From positions 118,046,219 to 118,110,218 of the forward strand of contig CM056577.1 in NCBI GenBank assembly GCA_029721435.1: a DNA stretch of 64,000 bases. The letters are read 5' to 3'. This document shows positions 9,866 through 21,228 of the stretch, in pieces. Within the stretch, counting starts at the first letter, position 1; the number at the start of each line of letters is the position of its first letter. Below the pieces are notes generated by a model, which did not search any database, had not been told where the DNA came from, and saw nothing but the letters and a program-made list of their open reading frames with translations. The DNA comes from Gymnothorax reevesii (taxonomy: Eukaryota > Chordata > Actinopteri > Anguilliformes > Muraenidae). Position numbers and translations under genes: made by a program.

Positions 9866-11694
9866 TACGACCCTGGGGTACAGTCCCCGGCACGAAGCAG
9901 CTAGTTATAGATGAGGTCTATGAATTGAGTGCCATTCAATAAATTTTACAATGAAGGTGAGGCAAATGTGCTCTGCAGCAGTGGCTGTTTGATGTAATTT
10001 TAGCTGTGACGTTTCTGTGGATACCGACTTTATTAAATGACTAGAGGTTTTGGCGGTGCTGCGAAAACTGAAATGCGCTCGCTCTACCTTGACGCCGGGT
10101 TCCCACTTTAATTACATCCCTGAAAAACCCAGCTGTTTAAACCATATGTAAAATAAACGCTGTGCAAGTCTCCTTCTGCGGTGTAGATTTTTAGTGACTA
10201 GGAGCACAAAAACCATTGAGATGTGCAGACAGTGTTTTGCTGCATATTTACGTTGTACAGAAGTGAGTGTACAGACGTATAGAAATGTTATTAGAAGGCG
10301 AATGTTTGCAGTCCGTATTTGGCTTTGGCATTGCATCAGCCTGCAACAGAACACAATATTAGAAAAGGTCAAATGAAAACAAACTGAGTACACTTTCACA
10401 GCAATACATCAAAGTGTGAGTTCATTTTGAATTGCGGACATGACTTTTTGGCAGCTTCATTTTTGCAGTGGCCAATGTCATATAGAGTATGACTAAAATA
10501 TTTCTGAAAGCAATATAGCGCAAGCATTTCTGTGGGAATACCAGTGACTTTGATATGCGATTCAATCTGGTTTTTGTTTTTTTTTTACCGCATTTGAACC
10601 CGGCTTGAGTGTAGCATGAAATTACTACATTTGTAAGGTGAGCATGTACACAGAGAGCACGAATATTGCGTGCACTTTAATCTCGGCCCGCAGGTGACAT
10701 AACGTTGTTCCAAATTTGCTTAAGGCCCTCGGAGATACGATGTGGTTCGGGGATTGAGGGCCACTGATCCGCTGGAAGCCGTTGGTATTGGGAAAGAATC
10801 ATCCGTTTCCAATTTATAAGGTCGCCAAGGGATTCTGTCACAGGCAAATTAAGGCGGCGCTCAGCCTGTGCTGAAAATCGAAGCGCAGAATTGGGTCTGG
10901 TGCTCGTGGGGGTGAGCAGAGCTTTCTTCAGCAGACTCTGCTGTTTAAAACTCTGTCTTAAAATGAGGCTCGCGCTGCACATACTAAGCTGTCAAATTCT
11001 GACCCGTTGAAGACTTTGAAGACCCATCGCGGCGGACTCACGAGGGGAGATCCCTTTGGCAGCGCAGAAAAAGGATAAGAACCGCGTCTTGCTGCGCACC
11101 AACGTTTGTGTTTAATTCATGTCAGTCACTGTTTAGAGGTTCACTGCATGTATATTTCACACCTATCAGATGAGAAGATGTCAGGCGGATCCGTCAGGCA
11201 GAAATATTTTTAACCAAGTGACTGCTTTCTTATCTGCTGTGCCTTCTCACCACTTTGCCTCTGGAGAAAACAGCCAAACCTCCCCGATAACTGAACTGAA
11301 TTAAGAGTAGCCTTGCAATTTTTTTCAGAAGCGCAGCCGTATCAGTGAGTTCATTTAAATTATGCCTCCTGTAGATACATTGCTTGGCGCACGTTGTTTG
11401 AATACAAAATTATTTACCTTTGATTCCTTCTTTATAATTTTTCTGAGGGAACTTGGCTGCATGAAATAGATCCAAAAACCCAATATCTTCTAAATGGTGC
11501 CATTGCATTATAAGAATTACATGATAATTAAAACAAATTATGATATTTCATAAGTGGTATGGGACCATTAAGAAGTCGTTATTCATAATTTAGCTGTGAC
11601 ACATCATTGTTAACAATGAAATGTTGTAAAATCTATTTGCCGTAGCTCCTAAAATAAAATATTGAACAAACAAGTGAACAGGGTGGCATATTGG
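9866..11694. other. Single-copy stretch with a candidate conserved block
   Basis: No gene. Short frames on both strands around 10112-10400 and 10677-10982 show no domain. The part at about 11350-11620 is AT-rich, free of repeats and low-complexity runs, and dense in ATTA/TAAT text (ttataagaattacatgataa, tattcataatttagctgtga). That is the usual look of vertebrate conserved non-coding elements, but conservation cannot be judged from one sequence. Confidence 0.3.
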
Positions 11695-12000
11695 TGCTCT
11701 GGGTAGCACTCATTCTTCACTGTAAGGAAGTCCGGTCTCAGCCTCTCTCGAATGGTTCTGCATGCTCTTCTTGTGTTCACTTGTGGTTCCTCGCGGTACT
11801 GCAGTGCCCTCCCACAGTCCATATACATACATGTCATTCAGGCTAAATGGAAACTTAAAATTTTCCTTGGGGGCAAATGGTGGGTGATTGCTGTGATGAA
11901 CTGACTGAGGTGTGTTCCTGCCTGTTGTTTGGTGGGAATAGGCGCTAGCCCCCGTCCCCATGACCCTGACCAGGAGCGAGAAGGTTAGATAATAGCTATT
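11695..12000 (-). repeat. Teleost dispersed repeat, copy 3
   Basis: Minus-oriented and diverged: ccctcccacagtccatatac (11811-11830) and catgtcattcaggctaa match the reversed core, and agcccccgtccccatgaccctg near 11947 matches the reversed gggtcgcagggg end. Partial at both ends. Confidence 0.65.
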
Positions 12001-13092
12001 CAGAAAAAGGGATAAATTAGGCCTTTTAGCTGGTGCTCTTACCTGGCGAGGCATTAGTTACAGTTGTTCTTGCATACCGTCCATTTATTCAGCCCGATAT
12101 TAAATGAGTAATTCGGGTTAAGCACCTCGCTCGAGGGTACGACAGCAGGAGCCCCAGCTGGGGATTATCTGAATGGCCGTTGTGTGTAAAAGTCGGGTTC
12201 TCTCACCATTATATTGAACTATCACCCAATAAAGAGGCTGTGACGACTCAACTTGTGTCTGTCAAGCCTTTCTTTTCCACAATTTATAAGAAATTGAAGA
12301 AATGTCTGTTTACCTATTTTGTTTTAATCAGATTTTTCTTCTTTTTGCAGATATTGTTTGTTGAGTGGGTACAAATAAGCCAACTTTAGCATTTTTCTCT
12401 GATAAAAACAGAAGTGTTTTTCAATAAAAGCGTAGAGGAGTTGAACAGGACGAGTCAAGCAGGCGTGTTGCTGTTTTGTTTAGTGGGACTAATTACCGCA
12501 TTTTGAATTCAATGCGAAGGTAGGAGGTAATTAAAAGTAATGCAATGATAAATTGGAGTACAGTTCAGCGGGCATTCTGACTGCGATATGTAAAACAATC
12601 GTAAGTAAATTTAAAGTGGAAAATTAAATTATTATGAGCTTAAGGATAATAACAAGAAACAAGACACTGGAAATATTAAGGATGGCTGCAGGCAGTCTGT
12701 AATTAAGCAGCAGTATCAATTACGCATTAGGCACTTGAAACGGAAGCAGCACACTTTACCGTTCCAGTTCCTGCTGAGATAAGTACAACTTCACCAGCAG
12801 TCACTGACACTAACACTGAAAGACTCTCACTCTCACTCTTATGTACTGTGAATAATGTTGTAGACAAATGCTGGGAGTCTGTGATGCAGGTTTGTCAGAC
12901 CATGGATGGTTTAGAGATGTTTTATTTATTGAATTTCCCCCTTGTTTTCTTCTTTATCAGAAAGGAGTGCACAATCATTTTTTCAGGCTCTTTCTGAAGC
13001 TACGATCTATTCCCAGTAATCATAAAAAAAAAAAAAATGTTCTCAGGATGTTACTGAAATGTTCGACTTGATCTGATTACATTCTCGCAACA
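12001..13092. other. Single-copy stretch, candidate conserved block near 12480-12790
   Basis: No gene. The interval 12480-12790 is repeat-free and carries several TAATTA/AATTAAG-like sites (gtaattaagcagcagtatca, then aattacgcatta near 12719), resembling homeodomain-rich enhancer sequence. An A-run lies at 13024-13036. Support is compositional only. Confidence 0.3.
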
Positions 13093-13419
13093 CTACAGCG
13101 TCACTACAAGTTGAACTGCATCTGTCACGGAAGAAAGCTTTACAGGAATCCATGCCTGTTGCAGGTGCCTGTCATGACCAGGCGTAGCACCGCTGAGCAT
13201 GTCAACACAGAGTCCAGGGGGGCATCCGAATTCTCTAAAGAACGTGGAACTCTCCTCGTTAACGGACACGAACTGGAAACAGTGATGAAAAGCTGTGAAA
13301 ATGAGTGTAGGAATTGTGTGTTTCATGAAGGAAAGGAGGCAATTAGCTCCTTTGTTGCTTCCTTCCAGCATAAAATCAACCTTTCTCAACTTTGGAAGAA
13401 AGGAGAAATTGATTATTGA
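13093..13419. other. Interval open on both strands, about 100 codons each way
   Basis: The plus strand is open from 13111 to a stop at 13417-13419, and the minus strand from 13389 to 13093. Neither product resembles a family I know. The plus-strand product is basic and cysteine-containing (SCENECRNCVFHEG segment) with no signal peptide or membrane segment. No splice-site pair, start context or polyadenylation signal makes a gene model convincing. Chance openness or an old mobile-element fragment is more likely. Confidence 0.2.
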
Positions 13420-13854
13420 CCTTAATCCTTTGCAGCTTGGGTAGCTGGATCTGTAATTTGTTTCCCTAAGTTTTCAGATAAATTGTGAAGGCTATCTTCA
13501 CCAACAAGCTTATGACTTACTGAAGGAGAAGACTTCTGATTTTTCAGAAGAACTCCTGAGGTATTTTTAAAATCTCTCTACACGTGTCCCCTGACTCGTG
13601 AGACATGCTACTGCCAGGTCAGGGAAAAGTATAGAGGAAGGGGGGAAAAAAGCCACCTGTTCATGACGTCTCAAATGCCCTGCTTGCCATTAGTACCTCC
13701 CCTCCACAAGTGACACTATGGCCCCTCCAGAGCTGCCTGACCAGGTATTTTTTAATATTATCGCATTTCATGCAGAACGTTTTCCCTTGATAAACTTGCC
13801 CAGCTTTGAGAACTCAGAATGAAAGTTGAAAGTAACTGTCTCTTTGAAGTCCTA
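13420..13854. other. Single-copy stretch, nothing seen
   Basis: No gene, repeat terminus or microsatellite identified. Confidence 0.4.
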
Positions 13855-14022
13855 CTCACAGCTAAGACCAGTTAGCATACTAATCCGGTGTAAGATGGGC
13901 TAAGAGGTTTTTTCCACAATTCCAGCGGCGCTTAGCTGATCAGTGGTGAAAAAGCAGCGACCAGCTAAATCTGTCTGAAAACACAGCTTAAACCAGCTTG
14001 AAGACGGAATTTTTTTGCGGGC
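13855..14022. mobile_element. Diverged AGCTGG-type MITE, copy 1
   Basis: Related to the better copy at 24902-25154: it shares aaaacacagcttaaaccagc (13979-13998) and ends in ggaatttttttgcgggcag, with inverted text cagctaagaccagttagc on the left. Ends are degraded. A very common class of short fish DNA element built on ctgctgaaaa / ttttcagcag ends. Confidence 0.55.
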
Positions 14023-14474
14023 AGAATGCACTTAAATAATTGATTAATTGACAAACGAGGAGAGGGCAGTTGTGTTTATATTTTTGATACATGGAATGTG
14101 TGTATATGTACAGATTCTGATACAAATATATTTCTTATGTATTTATATTAGTTTTATCATCCAGTTCTATCTTAACCTGTCATGTAAATATCTGGAGAGA
14201 AGTGGGATACTTGACGTGTGCTACAGTCACGCTCCAGTTGGTGTCGGAATCTGACCAGTCGGAGGAAGGCAAATTCTTCTGTGAGGACAGCGTTTTGGAT
14301 AAGAGCAGGTGCCAAAAAATAAATAAATAAAAGATTGGCCGGATTTATACCGCTGGCCTTGCCTGGATATGATACAAGGTCACTGAACTAAACCAGTGTC
14401 CTTCGAATGAGCTGCCCAATAACTCCTCCTGTTGGCCACATTTCACTGCCAGCAGTGCTTTTTGCATCCTAAGT
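14023..14474. other. Non-coding stretch beside a SINE
   Basis: AT-rich with no gene. The part 14340-14470 abuts the (ATA)n tail of the SINE and may be part of that or another repeat; its family was not recognised. Confidence 0.35.
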
Positions 14475-14732
14475 ATAATAATAATAATAATAATAATAAT
14501 AATGGTTGTTGTTATTATTATTATTTCTACAATTATTATTGTTATTGAGCTGACTTTTTTTATCCATAATGCCCCACGATTGATGAAATTACACAGTCGC
14601 CAGGTTCCCAAAGCATGTAGAGCTGAGGGCCGATCTTCGCTAATCATATTATTGCGGCAACACAGTTACTCGAACCACCAACGTTTCAGGTACGTTCGAG
14701 CGCATTAGCCACAAGGCTACAGGCTGCTCCAG
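14475..14732 (-). mobile_element. tRNA-headed SINE with (AAT)n tail
   Basis: On the minus strand the head reads gtagccttgtggctaatgcg (plus 14701-14720), which fits an RNA polymerase III box A, followed by ggtggttcgagtaac (plus 14665-14679), which fits box B. The body runs leftwards to trinucleotide tracts: (ATA)n at 14475-14503 and mixed GTT/ATT to about 14545, the tail. This arrangement is that of a tRNA-derived SINE. It is too diverged from any tRNA to be a functional tRNA gene. Confidence 0.65.
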
Positions 14733-16216
14733 TGCGCTCCTCGTCTCATCCTCATTTTGTATCGCAGCGTAATCCCTCTTTGGCATGCCTCCCTCACCCT
14801 CCGTAACAAATTTTAATCTTTTCGTTTTGCCTTGGCAATTTATTTTCCCTTTCCTCTCTCAAATGCTCGAACTGTAAGAGCCTGAGAAATGGACAGACTG
14901 AGTGAGAGTGCAGTATTAGAAGGAAGTCAAAGCTGAAAACAAGCAGGAGCTCGATTAGACCTATAAATTTCTCTTTTGAGCGTCAGTAGGTGACACAGTG
15001 GTAATTGCTTTATATTATTTAAAGACAAAGACGAATAAATGGAGGGATGAGAGGAGAGAATAAATACTGGCTTTCGGGAGAAAATGAAAGATGCTTAAGC
15101 TTCCGGAAGTTTTAATTGCTGCCCTGGTATTTGCGTCAAAATGACTGGACCAACTCATTTGGTAACCGGAAAAATTCAGGGGGAAAAAAAAAAATCACTT
15201 ATTCCCTCGTTAGAGCCTTAGAAAACAATGAGATTAATGGAAGCTAACGAATGTACTGCTTGGAGGTGGCCGTGCGTTTACTTCAGCTGATCTTTACTTG
15301 CTGAGAAGCTAATCACCTGATTTCATGTGCGCCTGCTTGTCTATATGTGTGTGTGGGTGTGCAGATAAAATTATCTATATGAGCGCATTGTTTACCTCTC
15401 CAGACGCCAACAAGATGCACTAATGGGGCCTCCGGGAGGTATTAGGCTGTTTAGGCTCTGTGGAAGCACCCCAAGGTCTGGAATGAAATCTGGACCGTAC
15501 TAATGCTGACTGTGGCTACCAGCCCCACAGGACTGCACATAACGGGCCAAAACATCACTCAAAAAGAAATGAGCTTATTTTGAGATTATGACTTTGTATG
15601 TCAATGTTGATTGAAAGTAGCAAAGAACACATTTTAAAATTATAAAAAAATCGCACACCAGGATATCCACCTTTGCAGTATTAACACATCCAACATCCAT
15701 CAAACATCCAAGCAGATCTTTTGCGCAGTGCAGCATGGATCGCTTTCTCTTGGCAGATGCTCGCTCTGGAGCGAACCCCAGATAAGGTCTGACTCATCAG
15801 CATCATCATTATCATCATCATCTTCATCAAAATCAAGGTCGTTCCAATCCCCTCTGGTCACATTCCGGCAGAATTTTGAGTGTCCGAATACATATTGCCC
15901 TAAACGTCCTATTCCTGCTCCAAGTTGGCTTACATAGTGCAGTTGCACAAACCCAAAACCCAATAGTTTGACGTGCAGGAGGGAGTACTGGAGGGAGCAA
16001 AGCCCATGGGCCTCTGTTCTTGCTTGGGAAACATGGAGATGGATGGATGCACACAAAGCAGTCCATGAGTCTTTGGGCAGTGACATGGCGTTTTTAGTTT
16101 TGGCTCTGTGCTCCTGTACTCTGAGATTGAAAAAGAATTAGTATGAAACCACTGCAGGGACTGCAAATTTCAATTTGTCCATATCGCATAACACTCAGGA
16201 ATCGCGGCAGTATGTG
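14733..16216. other. Single-copy stretch, no gene seen
   Basis: Repeat-poor with balanced composition. Frames around 15700-16170 on both strands are partly low-complexity: an Asp/Asn-rich run comes from an imperfect cat trinucleotide tract at 15798-15830. The part 15000-15480 has no repeat signature and could include conserved non-coding sequence. Nothing definite. Confidence 0.35.
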
Positions 16217-16823
16217 TAGATGCAGTGAAAAATTATTCGGCCCCTCCTGATATCTTCTACCTTTGCATATTTATCACGATTAAATGTTTCAAATCATCAA
16301 ACTATCTAAGAGAATTTAAAAAATACTAATGTCAATTTTAAGTTGATTTCATTTATTGAGGGAAAAAAGCTATTCAACCCTATCTGGCCTTATGTAGAAA
16401 GGTAATTGTCCCCTTAGTAACTCAATAAACTAAATTAACAAATTTAATTGATACTTTGGTGTAATTTTGCAGGGCAGACCCAGGTACAATTCTTTCCAAC
16501 CCTGTACAATTTAAATATTGCTTAAATAGAGCCTGTCTGCCGATGTCCCGTATGCAAAAAGCAGCACAAGATGCTGCAATATACAAAATTCTAGAACAGA
16601 TGAGAAATAAAGCCATTGAAATTTATCGGTTTGGAGAGGGTTACAAAATCATTTATTGGGCTCTGGGACTCAAGGGAACCATTCTGGGTGCCACTATCAA
16701 CAAATGAAAAGAACTTGTAACAAAGGTGAACCATCCCAGGAGTGCCCGGCCAATCAAAATTCCTCCACATGTGCAGCAACTACTCATCCCGGAGATCACA
16801 AGACTAACATCTGAAGAACTGCA

Positions 16824-17071
16824 CTGCCCTACAAAGGCTTAGTGCAGTAACTACTAAATAATTACAGCAGTAAAAAAATGGCTTCAGAATTTGTTTGCTG
16901 TCCCAATAAACAAATAATTGGCACATCTATGATAGATTATGTTCAACAGACTTGCTCTGGTATAATCTCTATCCAAATAAATCCTGACCTCCATTTACCA
17001 TCAGGCCCAAAACTGCACAACTCGCCTTTTTTTCCCATGTGTAGTTACTGCACTTAGGCTTTGTAGGGCAG
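16824..17071. mobile_element. 248-bp MITE inserted in the Tc1 copy, TGCA duplication
   Basis: Ends ctgccctacaaaggcttagt and the inverted counterpart acttaggctttgtagggcag extend to about 31 paired bases (16824-16855 and 17040-17071) with about two mismatches. TGCA is present on both sides (16820-16823 and 17072-17075). The sister Tc1 copy has aactgcaggcctcac uninterrupted at about 32956, the expected empty site with a single TGCA. No coding capacity. Confidence 0.85.
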
Positions 17072-17220
17072 TGCAGGCCTCACATGCTTCAGTTAAGGTC
17101 AGTGTTCACAATTCCACAATAAGAAAGAGATGGGAAAAATGGCATCTATGAGAGAGCTGCTAGGTGAAAACCACTGCTGATCAAAAAGAATACCAAGGTT
17201 CATCTCACATTTGCAAAAAA

Positions 17221-17765
17221 AAGAGGCCTGTTTGACCTAGAGAGCTTCGCTGAGGATGACTGAAATGTCCATGTCATAACTTAATTTCAGAAATCCTTGA
17301 AAACTATTGCAAAATGAGCACCAACAAAAATGAGCACAAACACTGATTTTCTTAGTCCAAAATGCTGAATTTCTGAAACGTAGAGTTTACTAATTTTCAC
17401 AGGGGAACATCAGAACATCATAAGGAAGGCTCACAACAAATTAGACAAAAAGTTATCAGACAGTTTTTGAGATATTAATGAAAGACTGAAAAATGAGCAC
17501 AAACACTGATTTTCTATATCCAAAATGCTGAATTTCTGGAAAACTTGGACGTAGAATTTTCTAATTTTGACATTGAGTATTCAGAATATCATGAGGTAGG
17601 CTCACACCAAATTAGAAAAAAAAGTTATTCCTCAGTTTTTGAGATATTCAAATTTGAAGTGAAAAGTTGACACCAGACAGATAGACAAGCAGACAGACCG
17701 ACGGATGCCAGACGACTTGGCACTAGAAAAGCTCTGCTGACTGACTATTGTCACAGCGAAGCTAA
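17221..17765. mobile_element. Insertion in the Tc1 copy containing a 163-bp tandem repeat
   Basis: Absent from the sister Tc1 copy at 33123, so it inserted after the Tc1 element. Short inverted ends agcttcgctg (17243-17252) and cagcgaagct (17754-17763) bracket it; the true left boundary may be at about 17221-17224. Inside are two tandem units offset by 163 bases (aaaaatgagcacaaacactg at 17326 and 17489), then gacag/gacgg-rich text at 17676-17706. No clear target duplication. A relative of the gacag-rich tail may be present at 27160-27240. Confidence 0.65.
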
Positions 17766-18558
17766 AAATCTTTATGACCCCTCCGGCTTTTGGGATAATG
17801 TTCTGTGGACTGATTAAATAAAAGTTGAAATTTTAGGAAAGCATGGATTTGGCTACATCCGGCACAAACTTAACACAGCATTCCACAATGAGAACACACC
17901 ATCAGTCAAACACAGCAGTGATAGTGTGATGGTCTAGGGCTGCTTTGCTGTTCCAAGACCTGAGGAACTGCATTAATAGATGGCGCCATGAATACTGCTA
18001 TTGGCCATAAAATCCTGAGGGAAAATGTCAGGTCATAAGTTTGTGACCAAAAGGTCAAGCGCACATAAGACCTCCTCTGATTGGCTGAAAAGAAACAAAA
18101 TGGAGGTTTTTGAGTAGCTTAATTAAAGTCCTGACTTGAATTCCATTGAGAAGCTGTGGCATAACCTTAAAGAGGCAGTTAATGGCCAAAAACCCCCCAA
18201 TGTGGCTGAATTAAAACAATTCTGCAAAGAAAAATGGGTCAAAATTTCTCTGCAGTGATGTTAAGGACTTATTGCCAGTAATTGCAATGCTTTAATTGCA
18301 GTTTTTACTGCCAAAGGTGGCACAACCAGTTCTTAGATATAGGGGGCAATTTTTTTTTTCATGTGTGATACAGATTTTGAATAACTCTTCACTCTCGGTA
18401 AAAAATAATTTAAAAGCTGCATTTTGTGTTCAGCCACTCAAATTGCCTTTGACTCAAATTTAAATTTTTTGGAAGATCAGAGACATTTAAATATGACAAA
18501 AAAAAAGCAAAAAATATTAGAGCTTGGGAGGGGGAAAAAACTTTTTCACAGCACTGTA

Positions 18559-20894
18559 CAGAGTCACTGTCCTAATATTTAGAAACTGTAGTGCATTTAT
18601 GTGGAGAGTGGTGCTGTCCTTTAGTAGTTGGGTGTACAACTCATTTGTGAGTTCTTCAGCAGCTGATTGCAGCCTCGATTTCAGGAATTGCCCTTCAGCT
18701 ACCATTTCAGGTATTCCACAGCCTTCTGTGCACATGAACACACACATATGCCCACAGATGCACACAAAGAAACACACACAGAAACACATACACAATACCT
18801 GCACGCACACACACGCGCGCACACACACATGCACATTCCACATACACACACTCGAGACACACAGACAAAGGCATACACATGCACAAAAAAACTACCATTC
18901 AGTCATACCACAGAGTGGATCTAATGTTCGGTCTATTGAATTAATATACCCGCATTTAGCTATTCAAATCACACCCCTGGATTTCAAAAACAGTAAACAA
19001 TTCTCTAGGGATGAAGGCTGTATAGCCAGACAGCAGGTGACATCATAATGCATTGCTTCATTTACAAAAGCCTCTGACTTCAAATTTGCATGGCAAAAGA
19101 AGGGTGCAATTTTGAAACGACAACCAAATGAGACAGATAATAAATTTAGCAATTAGTAATCTCTTCATTTTGACTTAGTTTTCTTTGAGCTGACAGTCCT
19201 TTAATTAAAAAAAAAAGGAAACAGGCTTATCTTCCTACTACCTGCTTCATCTTTCAAATTCAATATTTGCTCCTTTGCACAATCAACATTTTGACAACTT
19301 GCCAAAACAGTAGCGACAAATGCAGCTTATAGTGACTGGATACAGATGTGTTGGCCTTGTCCGCACTGCAGCGAAACTAAGGTCATCAGTCATGACATCA
19401 TATAAGTCCATAAAACCTTGCAGCATGGCATGGCCTTCGTGTCAGAAACGCTGGAATAGATATGACAATAAATGAAGTTGATGGAGTGAGCTATAATACA
19501 ATATGTTGGGGGGAATTTGTTTTTTTTCTTTGGTGACCATCCTTTACCTGCAAAGACCACTTCAGTTGCTTAATTTTTGCGATGAATGTCTTGCATGTCC
19601 TTCCCCGTTTATCTTTCCAATTTATTCTGCATTCTGGTTCCAACTCTTTCTTACTCTACCTCTTCACATTCAGAGCGTACTAAGTGAAGTATGTAGTCAT
19701 TTGAATTAGTCTTAAGAAATAATTGTTCTCTCGAGACATGAATGGTTTAGGTGCGTCTCATACTCGTCATTCCCAACTGTCTCATCACAGTTCTTTACCA
19801 TCTCTTTATAACTTTGCACTCTCTCCTGCTCGATCTCTGTCAACACCTCATCCTGTTATCATCTTGGCCGTCTCTCCTCCGTCTCCTCCTTTCAAAAGTG
19901 CACCATAACTGATTTAGATCGGCAGTGTAAACAGCCAAGTGCAGTGCTATAATGTATTTGTTTTTGCTGTGTGTTTTAACCTGGGAAGTATTTGCGTAAA
20001 TTCTCAACTGAAGCATCATTGGCTAAGCCTGGAGTCCCGTTCGCACGCCAGCGATTTATCGCTAGCTGATGTCACTTACAGAGCATTCTCAAAATGAGCT
20101 ACTTCTGGTTGCCTTGGTAACGTTTATGCATATTGGCTCCTAAAGTGGGCCCGGTGGAGAAACAAACAGTTAGATTGATGCTGCACAAAACCAAATCAGA
20201 TCATACAAAAAGGTATTTATTATTAAATTGCATGAATGTTATCTCTGCAATAAGCAATAGCTAAACTCCGGCATTCACAGCTTGTTAGCTATTTTACAGA
20301 CCATTGCAGGATGTTTATGGAGCAATTAAAATCACCAGGAATACCGATTCTTTCCAGTGGAGTGCTCCATGCATTGTTCTTTTGAAACGTGTCTGCGTCC
20401 AAAGGCATGTTGTACAGTACAGGGAAGTAGGATATTTCCGTGATTAGGCTCTTCATATTTGTTTTAATGATGAAAAAGCACAAGAATAAAAAAAAATTGC
20501 CTTTTTGTTTAACTGCGCGAAACATTACATCTTGCTGCCCACCCTGTTTCACCCTCATTTGGCAGTCGCTTGAGCGAAATTACTCATCATTTACATGAAA
20601 TTAAACTTTGCTGAACAATTTTACGTCACTGGCCCCACCAAATTTCACTCGCCAACAGGTATCCCTTCGATCACCACGATTCGCTCGACTTTCATTGAAA
20701 AAGAATGTAAGGCTGCCAACTCTCATGCATTCAGCGTGAGATTTAGTGGCATATTCACGTTCCCATGATGTAGTCAGCAATTATTCAATCAACGCAATGC
20801 ATGTGTTTCACGATCGTTTAAATGAAATAAACATTTGAAACGTTTTTATGCAATTCCATTGCTTTCAACCCAAGTAAACAAAAGTTTGAGAAGT
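18559..20894. other. Single-copy stretch with a CA-rich tract
   Basis: A degenerate (CA)n tract fills about 18736-18885 and generates long but meaningless open frames on both strands. Beyond it, 18890-20894 shows no recognised gene or element. The piece 19500-19910 is pyrimidine-rich. Confidence 0.45.
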
Positions 20895-21228
20895 CATTCA
20901 TTCATTTTCTATACCCGCTTATTCCTAACTAGGGTCGCAGGGCGAGGTGGAGCCTATTCCAGCTGACTGCGGGCAAAGGCAGGGACCCACCCTGGACAGC
21001 TTGCCAATCCATCGCAGGGCGCACACACCATTCACAGACCAGTCACTCTCACGCTCATACCTTTAGGCAATTTAGTGTCTCCGATTAACCTGACATGCAT
21101 GTCTTTGCACTGTGGGAGGAAACCGGAGTACCCAGAGAAAACCCACGCTAACACGAGGAGAACATGCAAACTCCACACAGGAAGGCCCCAGGCCAGATTC
21201 GAACCCACAACCTTCTTGCTGTGAGGCT
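20895..21228 (+). repeat. Teleost dispersed repeat, copy 4 (best preserved)
   Basis: Runs from cattcattttctatacccgc through ccaatccatcgcagggcgca and gagaaaacccacgctaac to cttcttgctgtgaggct. This is the most complete copy in the window and the best local reference for the others. No coding capacity. Confidence 0.9.

Larger units (their letters stand above)
16590..18330 (+). pseudogene. Tc1-family transposase, broken
   Basis: Recognisable by comparison with the sister copy and with fish Tc1 transposases. The N-terminal DNA-binding region is at about 16595-16820 (with stops) and the linker at 17076-17220, followed by a foreign insert. The catalytic domain begins at about 17766 with FWDNVLWTD, and the C-terminal end, ttttactgccaaaggtggca, is near 18304. 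Stops, frameshifts and the two insertions rule out expression as a transposase. The intact family protein is about 340 residues and would cut and paste the element at TA sites. Confidence 0.85.
16217..18558 (+). mobile_element. Tc1-like transposon relic, copy 1, with two nested insertions
   Basis: Terminal repeats of the Tc1 type: the left end starts at a TA (16217-16218) followed by gatgcagtgaaaaattattc, and the right end is ctttttcacagcactgta ending at 18558. Between them lies a plus-oriented decayed transposase. Landmarks include FWDNVLWTD at 17788-17814 (first catalytic Asp at 17812-17814), immediately followed by a TAA where the family usually has Glu, and the C-terminal gaattaaaacaattctgcaa near 18209. 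The helix-turn-helix part is near 16600-16800. The segment carrying the second catalytic Asp is badly damaged. Two later insertions interrupt it (16824-17071 and 17221-17765). A sister copy lies at about 32450-35312. Not functional. Confidence 0.9.

Noticed and set aside
14655..14732. tRNA gene on the minus strand
   Set aside because: tRNA-like boxes only; part of a SINE.
18524..19048. 174-codon open frame, the longest in the window
   Set aside because: Much of it is carried by the CA-rich tract at 18736-18885, giving His/Thr repeats; adjacent frames on both strands are open for the same reason.
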